A DNA stretch of 33,171 nt. It comes from Mariprofundaceae bacterium. Its GTDB lineage: Bacteria; Pseudomonadota; Zetaproteobacteria; Mariprofundales; Mariprofundaceae. The notes under the pieces are model-generated. The model had not been told where the DNA came from, did not search any database, and saw only the letters and a list, made by a program, of their open reading frames with translations. Within the stretch, counting starts at the first letter, position 1. Each line of letters begins with the position of its first letter. Shown here piece by piece: positions 13,971 to 22,585 of the stretch. Location of the stretch: NCBI GenBank assembly GCA_030950835.1, contig JAUZQU010000174.1, positions 1 to 33,171 of the forward strand, given 5' to 3'. Position numbers and translations under genes: made by a program.

Positions 13971-16727
13971 ATGGCAGATTTTGACTTATCCAACTTCATT
14001 GCTTCGTTTTTTGATGAGGCAAGAGATCGTTTAAACTCGATCAACCAGCACTTGGTTGATTTCGAATCAGGCACTTTGGATAACAACGGGCTGACTGATT
14101 TGCGCCGTGATGCGCATACCATTAAAGGCTCAGCGCTGATGTTGGGTGTGAATGACGTGGGTGCGATTGCACATCTCTTTGAGGATATGATGGAAGAACT
14201 CATCAAACATCCTGATTGGCAAGTGCCGAAATCGATTCAGTTTTTGTATGACTTGCATGATATGTTGGATGTACGTTTGCAAGACCCTGATGGCGCAGTT
14301 TTGCTGGAAGATACAGAGAAAAAAGCTGAATATAAGATTATTATGGATGAACTGCGTCAGGGTCAGGTTGCGACTGAATCGACGGTTGAACCAGTAGCTG
14401 AACAAGCGAAAGTAGAAACACAAGAGTTTCCTACAGAGGTGTTACAACAAGATGTAACAACGCAGTTTGTAGAGCCAGCTAAGCCACAGCTTGAAGATTA
14501 TAGTCTGTCTTCGTTACCCGATGAAAATCATGAAGGTTTTGTAGGTGATAATTTTACCTTGAGTGACATCCCTTTGTTGAGTTTGGCTGATGATGGGCTT
14601 GAAGAAGTTGAAAGTGAGTTCGCTCTTGTTGATTTAGAAGATGTGCTTGAGGGTAATCAGACTACTGAAGGTATTGGGCATCAAGATATAAGCTTTGCAG
14701 AAAATGCTGCTGACTTGTTTGAAACAACAGTGGATCAAGTGCAAGTAGAGCAAGATCTTGGTTTGCAAATATTTGAAGAAATTGAAACAGTCGAAACAGT
14801 CGAAACAGTCGAAACAGTGCCTCAAGGTGCAGATGAACGTATTCACATCGCTGAAGAACCAAGTGCACCAGCGTTTGCTGATGACTTTGTTACCTCTGAT
14901 TTCCGCCCTATAGTTACAGAAGAGAAGAAAAAAGGCTCAGGGCAACGTCAAAATTCTGGTCGTTTTTTACGGGTAGATGCAGAACGTTTAGAAGAGCTGT
15001 CGCATCATATCATTGAAATGAGTACAGAGCAGAGCCGCTCCTCAAAAGCAGAGAGTGATTTGGGGCAAACGCAGTTGGAATTGAGGGCAATTCGTCGTGA
15101 AATGCGCAAAATGCAACATGTAGTGGAAGCGAATCCAGACGCTAAGTCAACATTGCAGAATATGGAGCATATGCTGGATGTACATATGCGGAAAATCCGT
15201 CGTATGAGCGAGGAAACACGTTATCAATCTGAACGTAGTAGTTTGGTATTGCGCGAGCTTCGTGACCAAGTGCTGGGTTTGATGTTACGTCCCTTAGATA
15301 GTATTTTCTCCACTTTTCCGCGCGCAGTGCGTGATGTCGCGGCGCGTATTGGTAAACGTGTACGTTTGGTGGTGGATGGCAAAACTGTGGAAATGGATCA
15401 AAGCGTAGCTGAATCCTTGGTGGAGCCGCTGGTACATTTATTGAATAATGCAGTTGCACATGGTATCGAAGATAATGCAGAACGGGTGCGCCTTGGCAAA
15501 CCTGAAGAAGGACAGGTGACGATTGTTGCCCACCAAAATGGTAATGAAGTACGCATTGAAGTGATGGATGATGGACGTGGTATTGATACCGAAGTCATTA
15601 AACGTGTAGCCGTTGAACGTGGTGTGACCACTCAAGATGAAGCCGATTTGATGGATTCGGCTGAAATTTTGGAAATGATTTTTCGCCCTGGGTTTTCCAC
15701 TATGGATGAAGTGGGTTCGTTGGCAGGGCGTGGTATTGGTATGAATGTGGTGCAAGATACGTTGCGTCGTTTAACGGGTTCGATTCGTATTCATACTGAG
15801 CTTGGTAAAGGTACGCGTTTTGTGCTTGCAGTACCGGTGAGTGTAGCGGTGCAACAGGCATTGATGTTTACGATTGGCAATCAGCAATATGGCATGTTGA
15901 CCCATATGATTGAGCAAGCGGTACCGTATAACAAACAAAAAATTGAGAAAGGTGTGGGTGGTAAACAGTTCCTTTCTTATGAGTCTCACCAAGTTCCTAT
16001 TGTAGATTTGCGCAGAATGATGCTGAAAAAAGGCTCGGTATTATCTGAGAATCCTTATATTATTGTTTCTGAACATATTGAAGGGTTTGTGGGCATTGTG
16101 GTGGATGATTTGTTGGGAGATGGTGAGATTGTGGTGCGTAACCTTGATCCTTATATCAAACGTTACCAACCACAAGGTTTGATGGGTAATACCATTATTG
16201 ATGATGGTTCTGTGGTGATGTTACTTGAGCCTTACGGCATCAAAGAAATGGGCAGAACATCACCTGATCAAGACATTGAAATCAACATTGAAGAAGAAGA
16301 TAAGTTGGACTTTAGCATATTGCTGGTGGATGACTCGTTGATTGCGCGTGAAATTGAGCGCAGTATCTTTGAAAGCCTTGGTTTTACCGTGGCAACAGCG
16401 ATTGATGGCATGGATGGTTTGGAAAAACTCGATGCAGGTGAATATGACATGATTATCACTGACTTAGAAATGCCACGTTTGGATGGTTTTGGTTTTGTGC
16501 GTCAAATTCGCAACCAACCTGAATATGAAGACATGCCTGTGATGGTAATTTCTACCCGTGAAAGTGCTGAAGACAGAATGCGGGCATTAGAAGCGGGCGC
16601 CGATTCATATATGGTTAAACAACATTTGGATGGAGATAGCATTCTTGCCACGGTGCAAGCTTTGGTGGGTCCGTTGGTTGCTAAGCAACATGGTGTAAAG
16701 CATGATCCCACAAGCGAAGTTCAGTAA
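13971..16727 (+). CDS. cheA: hybrid chemotaxis histidine kinase CheA (ChpA/PilL-like) with receiver
   Basis: This 918-residue kinase has one N-terminal HPt domain with phosphoacceptor H49 (RRDAHTIKGSA). A very acidic, probably disordered linker covers about 130-320. The dimerisation helices are at about 330-430, and the HATPase domain carries the N box LLNNAVAHGIED (about 488), DDGRGID (about 533) and AGRGIGMNVV. The CheW-like regulatory domain is at about 620-760. A C-terminal receiver has D787-D788, phosphoacceptor D831 (IITDLEMP) and MVKQH, where KP is usual. ChpA of Pseudomonas has several HPt/TPt domains; this one has a single HPt. No free CheY, CheB or CheR is encoded nearby, so the likely phosphate acceptors in this operon are its own receiver and the one on the PilB-like ATPase. 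Confidence 0.92.
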   Translation: MADFDLSNFIASFFDEARDRLNSINQHLVDFESGTLDNNGLTDLRRDAHTIKGSALMLGVNDVGAIAHLFEDMMEELIKHPDWQVPKSIQFLYDLHDMLDVRLQDPDGAVLLEDTEKKAEYKIIMDELRQGQVATESTVEPVAEQAKVETQEFPTEVLQQDVTTQFVEPAKPQLEDYSLSSLPDENHEGFVGDNFTLSDIPLLSLADDGLEEVESEFALVDLEDVLEGNQTTEGIGHQDISFAENAADLFETTVDQVQVEQDLGLQIFEEIETVETVETVETVPQGADERIHIAEEPSAPAFADDFVTSDFRPIVTEEKKKGSGQRQNSGRFLRVDAERLEELSHHIIEMSTEQSRSSKAESDLGQTQLELRAIRREMRKMQHVVEANPDAKSTLQNMEHMLDVHMRKIRRMSEETRYQSERSSLVLRELRDQVLGLMLRPLDSIFSTFPRAVRDVAARIGKRVRLVVDGKTVEMDQSVAESLVEPLVHLLNNAVAHGIEDNAERVRLGKPEEGQVTIVAHQNGNEVRIEVMDDGRGIDTEVIKRVAVERGVTTQDEADLMDSAEILEMIFRPGFSTMDEVGSLAGRGIGMNVVQDTLRRLTGSIRIHTELGKGTRFVLAVPVSVAVQQALMFTIGNQQYGMLTHMIEQAVPYNKQKIEKGVGGKQFLSYESHQVPIVDLRRMMLKKGSVLSENPYIIVSEHIEGFVGIVVDDLLGDGEIVVRNLDPYIKRYQPQGLMGNTIIDDGSVVMLLEPYGIKEMGRTSPDQDIEINIEEEDKLDFSILLVDDSLIAREIERSIFESLGFTVATAIDGMDGLEKLDAGEYDMIITDLEMPRLDGFGFVRQIRNQPEYEDMPVMVISTRESAEDRMRALEAGADSYMVKQHLDGDSILATVQALVGPLVAKQHGVKHDPTSEVQ
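14784..14819 (+). repeat. 4 x 9-bp tandem repeat inside cheA
   Basis: Four in-frame copies of GAAACAGTC (the last ends in G) encode the repeated tripeptide Glu-Thr-Val in the acidic linker between the HPt and kinase domains. The copies are identical except for the final base. That suggests recent slippage and possible length variation between strains without a frameshift. Confidence 0.95.
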
Positions 16728-17571
16728 AACATTGAACCATCAAGGTTTTCAGGTAGTCCCTGATTATCATATGCACACACCACGTTGCAACCATGCAACT
16801 GGCGATATACGCGCTTATGCACAAGCGGCATGTGATGCTGGTTTGTCTGAAATTGGCATGTCTGACCATTCACCCATGCCCCATGGTTTTGACAAAGCAT
16901 GGCGAATGGATGAGTCGGAATTAAGTTCATTTATTGCTGAAGTACAAGCCGCTCAAGTGGAATTCAAAGGTCAATTAAGCATTAAATCCGCCTTAGAAGT
17001 CGATTTTTATCCTGGCGCAGAGCCTTATATCCAACACCTTGCAGCCCAACATAACTGGGATTATTTGATGGGTTCAGTGCATTTCATTGGGGATTGGGGT
17101 TTTGATAACCCTGATGAAGTGGCTAAGTTTGAAAGCTGTGATCTGGAACAAGTGTATTGTGATTATTTTGATGTGTTGGGGCAATCTGCGGCTACAGGTT
17201 TATTTGATGTGATTGGACATCCCGATTTGATAAAAAAATTTGGTTATGTGTTAGAGCAACCTTCATCACGTGTAGAAGCGGCTGAAGATGCGATGTTGGC
17301 GGCAGTGAAAGCGGCAGATGTGGTGCTGGAAATCAGCTCCGCAGGTTTACGCAAACCTGTGGCTGAAATGTATCCGCGCGAAGGTTTGGTGGAGAAAGCG
17401 GCAGCTTTGCATATCCCTTTTACCTATGGTTCAGATGCCCATTCGCCTGCTGAAGTAGGTTTTGCTATGGACGATTGTTTAAGTGTATTGCTGAAATACG
17501 GCATCAAGGAAGTAGCCACATTTAGACAAAGAAAACGCACAATGATGCCACTGAAGGTGATAACAGGATGA
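16702..17571 (+). CDS. PHP-family histidinol-phosphatase (HisK type)
   Basis: This 289-residue member of the PHP (polymerase and histidinol phosphatase) family binds a metal cluster through several motifs: HMHTPRCNH (H23, H25), SDHSP (D55, H56), ALEVDFYPG, GSVHFIGDWGFDNP, DVIGHPD and GSDAHSP. This set, including the hydrophobic segment with SVHF, fits the HisJ/HisK histidinol-phosphatases that remove phosphate from histidinol phosphate in histidine synthesis. The gene overlaps the end of cheA by 26 bp, and its stop overlaps the next gene by 4 bp, so it is cotranscribed with the chemosensory genes. hisZ lies about 12 kb away. Other PHP phosphoesterase substrates cannot be excluded. Confidence 0.85.
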   Translation: MIPQAKFSKTLNHQGFQVVPDYHMHTPRCNHATGDIRAYAQAACDAGLSEIGMSDHSPMPHGFDKAWRMDESELSSFIAEVQAAQVEFKGQLSIKSALEVDFYPGAEPYIQHLAAQHNWDYLMGSVHFIGDWGFDNPDEVAKFESCDLEQVYCDYFDVLGQSAATGLFDVIGHPDLIKKFGYVLEQPSSRVEAAEDAMLAAVKAADVVLEISSAGLRKPVAEMYPREGLVEKAAALHIPFTYGSDAHSPAEVGFAMDDCLSVLLKYGIKEVATFRQRKRTMMPLKVITG

Positions 17572-18320
17572 AAACAGTATTGATTACAGGCGCTTCAGGT
17601 GGTTTTGGTTATGAATTTGCCAAACAACTAGAGCAAGATGGTTATGCTTTATTACTGCACGGGCGTGATGCTGTGCGTTTGCAGCTTACGTTAGATGCAT
17701 TGCAATATCCAGAACGCCACAGCATTGTTTTGGCTGATTTATCTTCGCGTAAAGCCACGGAAGATTTGATAGCAAGCTTATCCAATCAAGAAAACTTGTA
17801 TGGTTTGGTGAACAATGCGGGTTTTGGAGTGTGGGGTGCTTTTGCTGATAAAGAAGGGGTGGCGCAAGCTGATGTGATTCGGGTGGATTTGTTGGCGCCT
17901 GTGATGTTAGCCCATGCTTTGCTGCCTAGGTTGAAAAAACAGCATGGTTTTATGATTAATGTGTCTTCTTTAGCCGCAGAAACACCATTGCCATATTTGG
18001 CAACCTATGCGGCAGTCAAAGCAGGTATGACTTTCTGGAGCGAAGCCGTGCGCATGGAAAATGAACAGGATTTACGGGTGGTTACGCTTGCACCTGGCCC
18101 TTCGCCTACGGGTTTTCGCGATGTTTCGGGTGCGCCCAAAGGTAAGGGAAGTCTGTTTAGTACACCTGCTTTGAAAGTGGTGGAAGCAGGTTTGCAAACG
18201 TTGCGTATGGGTGGTGGTTATTGTGTGCCAGGCATTCGCCATAGGCTGTTATGGTTGATTCAATGTTGTACGCCGCGTGTGCTGGCTTTGACAATGATGG
18301 CAAAATATCTCAAAAAGTAG
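17568..18320 (+). CDS. short-chain dehydrogenase/reductase (SDR)
   Basis: This 250-residue classical SDR has the NAD(P)-binding motif TGASGGFG (residues 7-14), NNAG (82-85), the catalytic serine in NVSSLAA (S133/S134) and the YxxxK pair Y147-K151 (TYAAVKAG). HGRD after the second strand (residues 31-34) suggests NADPH preference. The C-terminal hydrophobic tail (HRLLWLIQCCTPRVLALTMM) may associate with the membrane. The start overlaps the PHP phosphatase stop in an ATGA. The closest remembered relatives are DltE/YqjQ-like oxidoreductases of unknown substrate. There is no evident link to chemotaxis apart from the operon. Confidence 0.9.
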   Translation: MKTVLITGASGGFGYEFAKQLEQDGYALLLHGRDAVRLQLTLDALQYPERHSIVLADLSSRKATEDLIASLSNQENLYGLVNNAGFGVWGAFADKEGVAQADVIRVDLLAPVMLAHALLPRLKKQHGFMINVSSLAAETPLPYLATYAAVKAGMTFWSEAVRMENEQDLRVVTLAPGPSPTGFRDVSGAPKGKGSLFSTPALKVVEAGLQTLRMGGGYCVPGIRHRLLWLIQCCTPRVLALTMMAKYLKK

Positions 18321-18327
18321 CAGCAAG

Positions 18328-19065
18328 GTGAACATACAACAGGGCGAAGCCTTTGCTTGGCAAATGCGCATGTCCAAACGGGCTAAACGACCAAGGATAA
18401 CACTGGATAAATATGGTGTTGTAGAGCTGGTTTGGCCTGAAAAAATGTCTACACGCACTGCACCCAAGTTGATGTTAGAACATACACCTTGGATATTACA
18501 ACGCCTTGAAGGTCAACCTCCACAACAAGCAGAAGAATTTCCGCCATCGCAACTGGACTTATTAGCCATGAATCAATGTTGGCAAGTGTATGATGCCCAG
18601 CATGATGCACAACATGCTGGGCATGTGCAGTTGCTTGAGCAGGAGCAAGGGACTTTATTGATTTCTGCTGAATGGGCTGATCGCGAAAAGTTACGCTTAT
18701 TGTTATGTGCTTGGCTAAAAGAGCAGGCTAAAGCCGTTTTAATACCTATGTTAGCAGATATTGCCGAAGAAATGGGTGAACACTATGCTTCGGTATCCAT
18801 ACGTTTACAAAAAAGGCGTTGGGGAAGTTGCTCGATTGCCAGACGTATTAACCTCAATGCAGCGCTGCTTTTTTTGCCGCCAGTTTTGGTGCGTCATGTG
18901 TTGATTCATGAGCTTGCTCACTTACAACACCACAACCATTCAGCTAAATTCTGGGCTTGGGTTGCCCAGCATGATAGCTGTTATAAACAACACCGTGCCG
19001 ACTTACATGCGCAAAGCCACCTTGTACCACAGTGGTTAACGCATCCCATCAAGCTGTATAATTAG
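18328..19065 (+). CDS. YgjP-type (DUF45/M48-like) metallopeptidase
   Basis: This 245-residue protein has the zinc motif HELAH at 194-198 and a third ligand, probably H204 in NHSAKFW. QKRRWGSCS lies upstream, as in the YgjP/SprT-like family. The N-terminal strand pattern (SKRAKRPRITLDKYGVVELVWP) also fits that family, although this protein has no obvious substrate clue. The start is GTG at 18328, seven bases after the SDR stop, with only a weak AAGG close by. An internal ATG at codon 12 would remove the first strand of the domain. The gene ends tail-to-tail with citrate synthase, with a 4-bp overlap and no terminator between them. Confidence 0.85.
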   Translation: MNIQQGEAFAWQMRMSKRAKRPRITLDKYGVVELVWPEKMSTRTAPKLMLEHTPWILQRLEGQPPQQAEEFPPSQLDLLAMNQCWQVYDAQHDAQHAGHVQLLEQEQGTLLISAEWADREKLRLLLCAWLKEQAKAVLIPMLADIAEEMGEHYASVSIRLQKRRWGSCSIARRINLNAALLFLPPVLVRHVLIHELAHLQHHNHSAKFWAWVAQHDSCYKQHRADLHAQSHLVPQWLTHPIKLYN

Positions 19066-20219
19066 CGTTTTTCAATCGCAATATAACTTTGTTGGTGTTG
19101 CCCTGTGTAAATTTGCATAGGGCGATAAATAGGTCCATTTAACTGTTCTTTCCAGTGTGCCAACCAGCCAGATACACGTGCCATAGCAAAGATAGGGGTG
19201 AATAAATCGGTTTCAATACCCAGTTTGCGGTAAACAATGCCAGAATAAAAGTCTACATTCGGGCAAACACCCTTTTTACCTAAGGTTTCCTTAGAGAACT
19301 GCTCAATAAAACTGGCGATTTCGTAAGTAGGGTCTGCACCAAGTTCGGTAGTTAAATCGACATACAATTTCTGCAATAAAGTAGCTCTAGGGTCTTTGGT
19401 TTTATACACCCTATGCCCTAAACCTGCGATTTTTTCTTTATTGGCAAGTTTGTTGGTTAAATATGCTTCTGCATTGTCCAGCGTGCCGATTTCATCCAAC
19501 ATAGTCAGCACATCTTCATTGGCTCCACCATGTAAAGGGCCTGAAAGCGAACCAATGGCTGCGCTGATAGATGAATAGGGGTCCGCTTGAGAAGATGCGA
19601 CCACCAAGGTGGAAAAAGTGCTGGCATTCATGGTATGTTCAGCGTGTACAATCAAAGCGACATCCATAATACGCTCGGCTAAAGCGCTAGGCTCTTCACC
19701 TGTCAACATGTATAAGAAGTTGGCAGCATGGGTCAAATCGTCACGCGGTTGGATAGGGTCGTCCCCTTTGCGCATACGGGCATGGGCGGCAACAATAGTG
19801 GGAAGTTTGGCAATCAAACGCATATAGACTTCGCGGATTGCTGTTTCATCAGGTTGCTGGTTTAAACCTGTATCCATGGGGTAATACATGCCCAATACTG
19901 CCACGCAAGCTTGCAAGGCATCCATAGGGTGTGCCGATTCGGGAAAACACTTCATCATGTCACGAATGCCGAATTTAATGCGACGATGATGACGTAAATC
20001 ATCATCAAATAAGGCAAGTTCTTCTACGCTGGGTAAATGACCGTAAATCAGTATGTATGATGTTTCTTCAAAGGATGACTTCTCGGCTAATTCTTCAAGA
20101 TCAATGCCGCGATATTCTAAGTGCCCAAGCTGTCCATCAATAGATGATACTGCAGATTCTGCAACAGGTATGCCTGATAAACCAGGGGAATAACAACTGA
20201 TATTTTGCTTGCTCATCAT
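19062..20219 (-). CDS. gltA: citrate synthase
   Basis: This enzyme condenses acetyl-CoA and oxaloacetate to citrate at the entry of the TCA cycle. The 385-residue sequence has catalytic H230 (SGPLHGGANE), H269 (GLGHRVYKTKDPR) and D323 (CPNVDFYSG), and the N-terminal GQLGHLEYRGIDLEELAEK. The length and N-terminus match the shorter class shared with 2-methylcitrate synthases, not the 430-residue E. coli GltA type. A methylcitrate role cannot be excluded from sequence alone, but no prp genes are nearby. GGAG lies five bases before the first of two consecutive ATG codons. rpoH lies 65 bases upstream on the same strand with no clear terminator between, so readthrough is possible. Confidence 0.92.
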   Translation of the reverse strand: MMSKQNISCYSPGLSGIPVAESAVSSIDGQLGHLEYRGIDLEELAEKSSFEETSYILIYGHLPSVEELALFDDDLRHHRRIKFGIRDMMKCFPESAHPMDALQACVAVLGMYYPMDTGLNQQPDETAIREVYMRLIAKLPTIVAAHARMRKGDDPIQPRDDLTHAANFLYMLTGEEPSALAERIMDVALIVHAEHTMNASTFSTLVVASSQADPYSSISAAIGSLSGPLHGGANEDVLTMLDEIGTLDNAEAYLTNKLANKEKIAGLGHRVYKTKDPRATLLQKLYVDLTTELGADPTYEIASFIEQFSKETLGKKGVCPNVDFYSGIVYRKLGIETDLFTPIFAMARVSGWLAHWKEQLNGPIYRPMQIYTGQHQQSYIAIEKR

Positions 20220-20284
20220 AATGCTCCTAAGCTAAGGCTGGATAGGGAAATGTCGGTTAAACTATGCATATAGGTCATAAAATA

Positions 20285-21118
20285 TTAAACTGCCAAGTCC
20301 GAAGCGGCAAAGGCACGCATTTTCTTCATGGCACGCGCTTCAAGTTGGCGTACACGTTCTAAAGAAATTTCAAGGATTTCAGACAAGTCTTTTAAGGTCA
20401 TGGCGGTATCTTGAAGATGGCGACGCTCAATGATGAAACGGTCGCGCTGGCTTAATTGCAATAACGCTTCTTTGAGTTGACTCTGTTGCTGGGCTGCTAA
20501 GCTGCTACGCATCACCAAGTCTTCAGGAGATGCTATGGCAGATGGCAGTGTTTCCACCATACTTTGCCCTTCAATTTCAGCATCCAAAGAGACATCACGT
20601 TGTAAATAAGCTTGAGCAGCCTCTTGGAATGCATTGCCTGAAATACCGTATTGCTCGCCTACAATATCCGCTTCTCGCCCATCTACTGCCGCAATACTTT
20701 CTTGGGCTTTGCGTAAACCAGCGAAGATTTTACGTTGCAATTTGGTGGTGCCAAGCTTGACAATGCTCCATGATTTCAAAATAAACTCATGAATGGAAGC
20801 ACGCACCCACCAAGAGGCGTAAGTCATCAAACGAAAACCACGTTCAGGGTCAAAACGTTTGACCGCATGCATCAAACCTAAAGTGCCTTCTTGGATTAAA
20901 TCGGATTCTTGTAAACCAAAGTGACGATATTCACGCGCAATCGATGCCACAGCATACAAATTAGCACGCACCAATTGTTCAGCAGCATCACGGTCTTGCT
21001 GCTCATGCCAGCGTTTTGCCAAGACCAACTCTTCTTCGCGATTCATACGCTCAACACGTTTGACGTCACGATAAAACAAAGCAAGGCTTGAAGTATCAAC
21101 AGCAGCTAAAGAAGTCAT
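20285..21118 (-). CDS. rpoH: RNA polymerase heat-shock sigma factor (sigma-32)
   Basis: This 277-residue group-3 sigma-70-family factor should direct RNA polymerase to heat-shock promoters. It lacks region 1.1. Region 2 contains NLYAVASIAREYRHFGLQ, DLIQEGTLGLMHAVKRFDP and the aromatic FRLMTYASWWVRASI. QRKIFAGLRKAQ matches the RpoH box that separates RpoH from RpoD and RpoS. Region 4 ends in LSEILEISLERVRQLEARAM. GAGG lies eight bases before ATG. A strong sigma-70-type promoter stands directly upstream, so the housekeeping factor probably transcribes it. Whether the leader folds as an RNA thermometer was not tested. Confidence 0.93.
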   Translation of the reverse strand: MTSLAAVDTSSLALFYRDVKRVERMNREEELVLAKRWHEQQDRDAAEQLVRANLYAVASIAREYRHFGLQESDLIQEGTLGLMHAVKRFDPERGFRLMTYASWWVRASIHEFILKSWSIVKLGTTKLQRKIFAGLRKAQESIAAVDGREADIVGEQYGISGNAFQEAAQAYLQRDVSLDAEIEGQSMVETLPSAIASPEDLVMRSSLAAQQQSQLKEALLQLSQRDRFIIERRHLQDTAMTLKDLSEILEISLERVRQLEARAMKKMRAFAASDLAV

Positions 21119-21158
21119 GTTTTATCCTCGGTATATCCATGTTTACACATGCATGAAT

Positions 21159-21186
21159 AGCATAGCAAAACAGTAAATTTTGTCAA
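21159..21186 (-). promoter_or_regulatory. sigma-70-type promoter of rpoH
   Basis: On the minus strand TTGACA (21186-21181), a perfect -35 element, is followed after 16 bases by TATGCT (21164-21159), which matches four of six -10 positions. Transcription would start at about 21152, giving a leader of about 34 bases before the rpoH ATG at 21118. Confidence 0.75.
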
Positions 21187-21253
21187 TCACACTTGTATGG
21201 CAGAGGCGCATTGTAGCGGTTTATGATGAAGATGGAATGAATAAGGTGCTGTT

Positions 21254-22555
21254 TTAAGGCGTTGTAGCTGCCAAGCCAAGCCAAGTTTTCTCAATGACCG
21301 TCTTTTGCCGCTGCTGTATCAGCACATCGGGCATGGTGATGGTCGAAATTACTTGTCCTTGCTGCCCAATCAAGCTGAGTTTGGCGGGGTAAGTACCTGC
21401 TTTTAAACGTAAACGGGCGAAGTGGATGTTTTTGGGCAAGGTCAACCAACTTCGTGTATCGGCAGTTTCGGTGAGTATACCCGCTACATTGAGCAAGAAA
21501 CCTGCAAAAGCACCATTGTTTCTTTCTGCCTTCTTTGCAGCTGCTTTTTTTAACATGGTGCGGGCAATCAGGCGGGCAATCATAGCTGGTTTGTGTTGCT
21601 CCAAGGAAGCTCTAGCAATAGCATCAAAATCATTGACCAGCACTGTTTCAACGACGTGCTTACCGATATGAAGTTGCACTTTTTTCACCCTAGAAGCCCG
21701 TGATTGGTAGTAGGGCATGGAGATGCGTAAAGCGATGCCTTCATGGTTGTACACCACTATTTCTTGGGCACGTTTGATGGGGGCAAGGGCATGGTGAAAG
21801 AGTAAAACGACTTCACCAGCTTGTGCATCATTGGTTAGATGAGGCTTTTGCAGTTTAAATTGCTGTTGGTATCCTTGATATTCTTTATCTAAGCCCATTT
21901 TCTTGCTCAAACGCAATAAATCATGCTTTAAAAATGAAGGCACAGCCACAGCAAAGCTTTTTTGGTATTTGATATATGCCTGATAAGCCTTGCGATAAGC
22001 AATCATGGCATCGCTCCACTCACCACCTTGCTCATAAATGAAAGCTGTTAAATAACGTGAAAAGGCATCTTCAGTATAGATATTCGCATCGTCATCATCT
22101 TGCGCTTTTGCCAAGGCTTTTAAGCGCACGTCTACCTGCAAAGCCTCAACCCTGGCTTCATCCCAAAGCCCCAGTTGTATATAATTCAGCGCAGCATAAA
22201 CATGAATCGCGACCTGCTCATAACTTTCGCCTTCATAACTCAAAACCGCATCATTGATAGTCAAAGCACCAACTTGTTCGACCACGCTGATGCCATCAAG
22301 CTCCTCAATGACTGCCTTGGCTGCTTCAAAGCTTTGGTTACTTTGTGGATATAACCCAGCCATGCGTTGCAACATGGCTTTGTCTACCCAATAGAGGAAA
22401 CGATCCGCCTTGGTTTTGGGTTGTTTTTCCATTTCCAGCAATGCTTGTTCAGGTTTGCCTTGCAGCAATAAAGTTTCAACTTGCTGAAAGTTTTGACTAT
22501 AACTCGCGCAACCCGAAAGCACCGCCAGCAGGAGGATAAGTATGATTTTTTTCAA
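21254..22555 (-). CDS. COG3014-like lipoprotein with helical repeats
   Basis: This 433-residue protein has a lipoprotein signal (LSGC, C16), then a helical TPR-like region (VETLLLQGKPEQALLEMEKQ, and later RYLTAFIYEQGGEWSDAMIA). A beta-rich C-terminal part begins at about residue 240. The plan and the LpoB neighbour match an uncharacterised family I know as COG3014. Translation must start at TTG 22555, because the first in-frame ATG lies after the lipobox and the upstream frame is blocked by a TAA, which is also the LpoB stop. The gene lies 30 bases after lpoB. A role with LpoB in peptidoglycan synthesis at the outer membrane is plausible but unproven. Confidence 0.8.
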   Translation of the reverse strand: MKKIILILLLAVLSGCASYSQNFQQVETLLLQGKPEQALLEMEKQPKTKADRFLYWVDKAMLQRMAGLYPQSNQSFEAAKAVIEELDGISVVEQVGALTINDAVLSYEGESYEQVAIHVYAALNYIQLGLWDEARVEALQVDVRLKALAKAQDDDDANIYTEDAFSRYLTAFIYEQGGEWSDAMIAYRKAYQAYIKYQKSFAVAVPSFLKHDLLRLSKKMGLDKEYQGYQQQFKLQKPHLTNDAQAGEVVLLFHHALAPIKRAQEIVVYNHEGIALRISMPYYQSRASRVKKVQLHIGKHVVETVLVNDFDAIARASLEQHKPAMIARLIARTMLKKAAAKKAERNNGAFAGFLLNVAGILTETADTRSWLTLPKNIHFARLRLKAGTYPAKLSLIGQQGQVISTITMPDVLIQQRQKTVIEKTWLGLAATTP

Positions 22556-22585
22556 GGTTATAAGCGCTTGCTGTTGTGAAATATT

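Noticed and set aside
19060-19070. Terminator between the YgjP-type gene and citrate synthase
   Set aside because: The stop codons overlap by 4 bp and no hairpin with a T run is found on either side.
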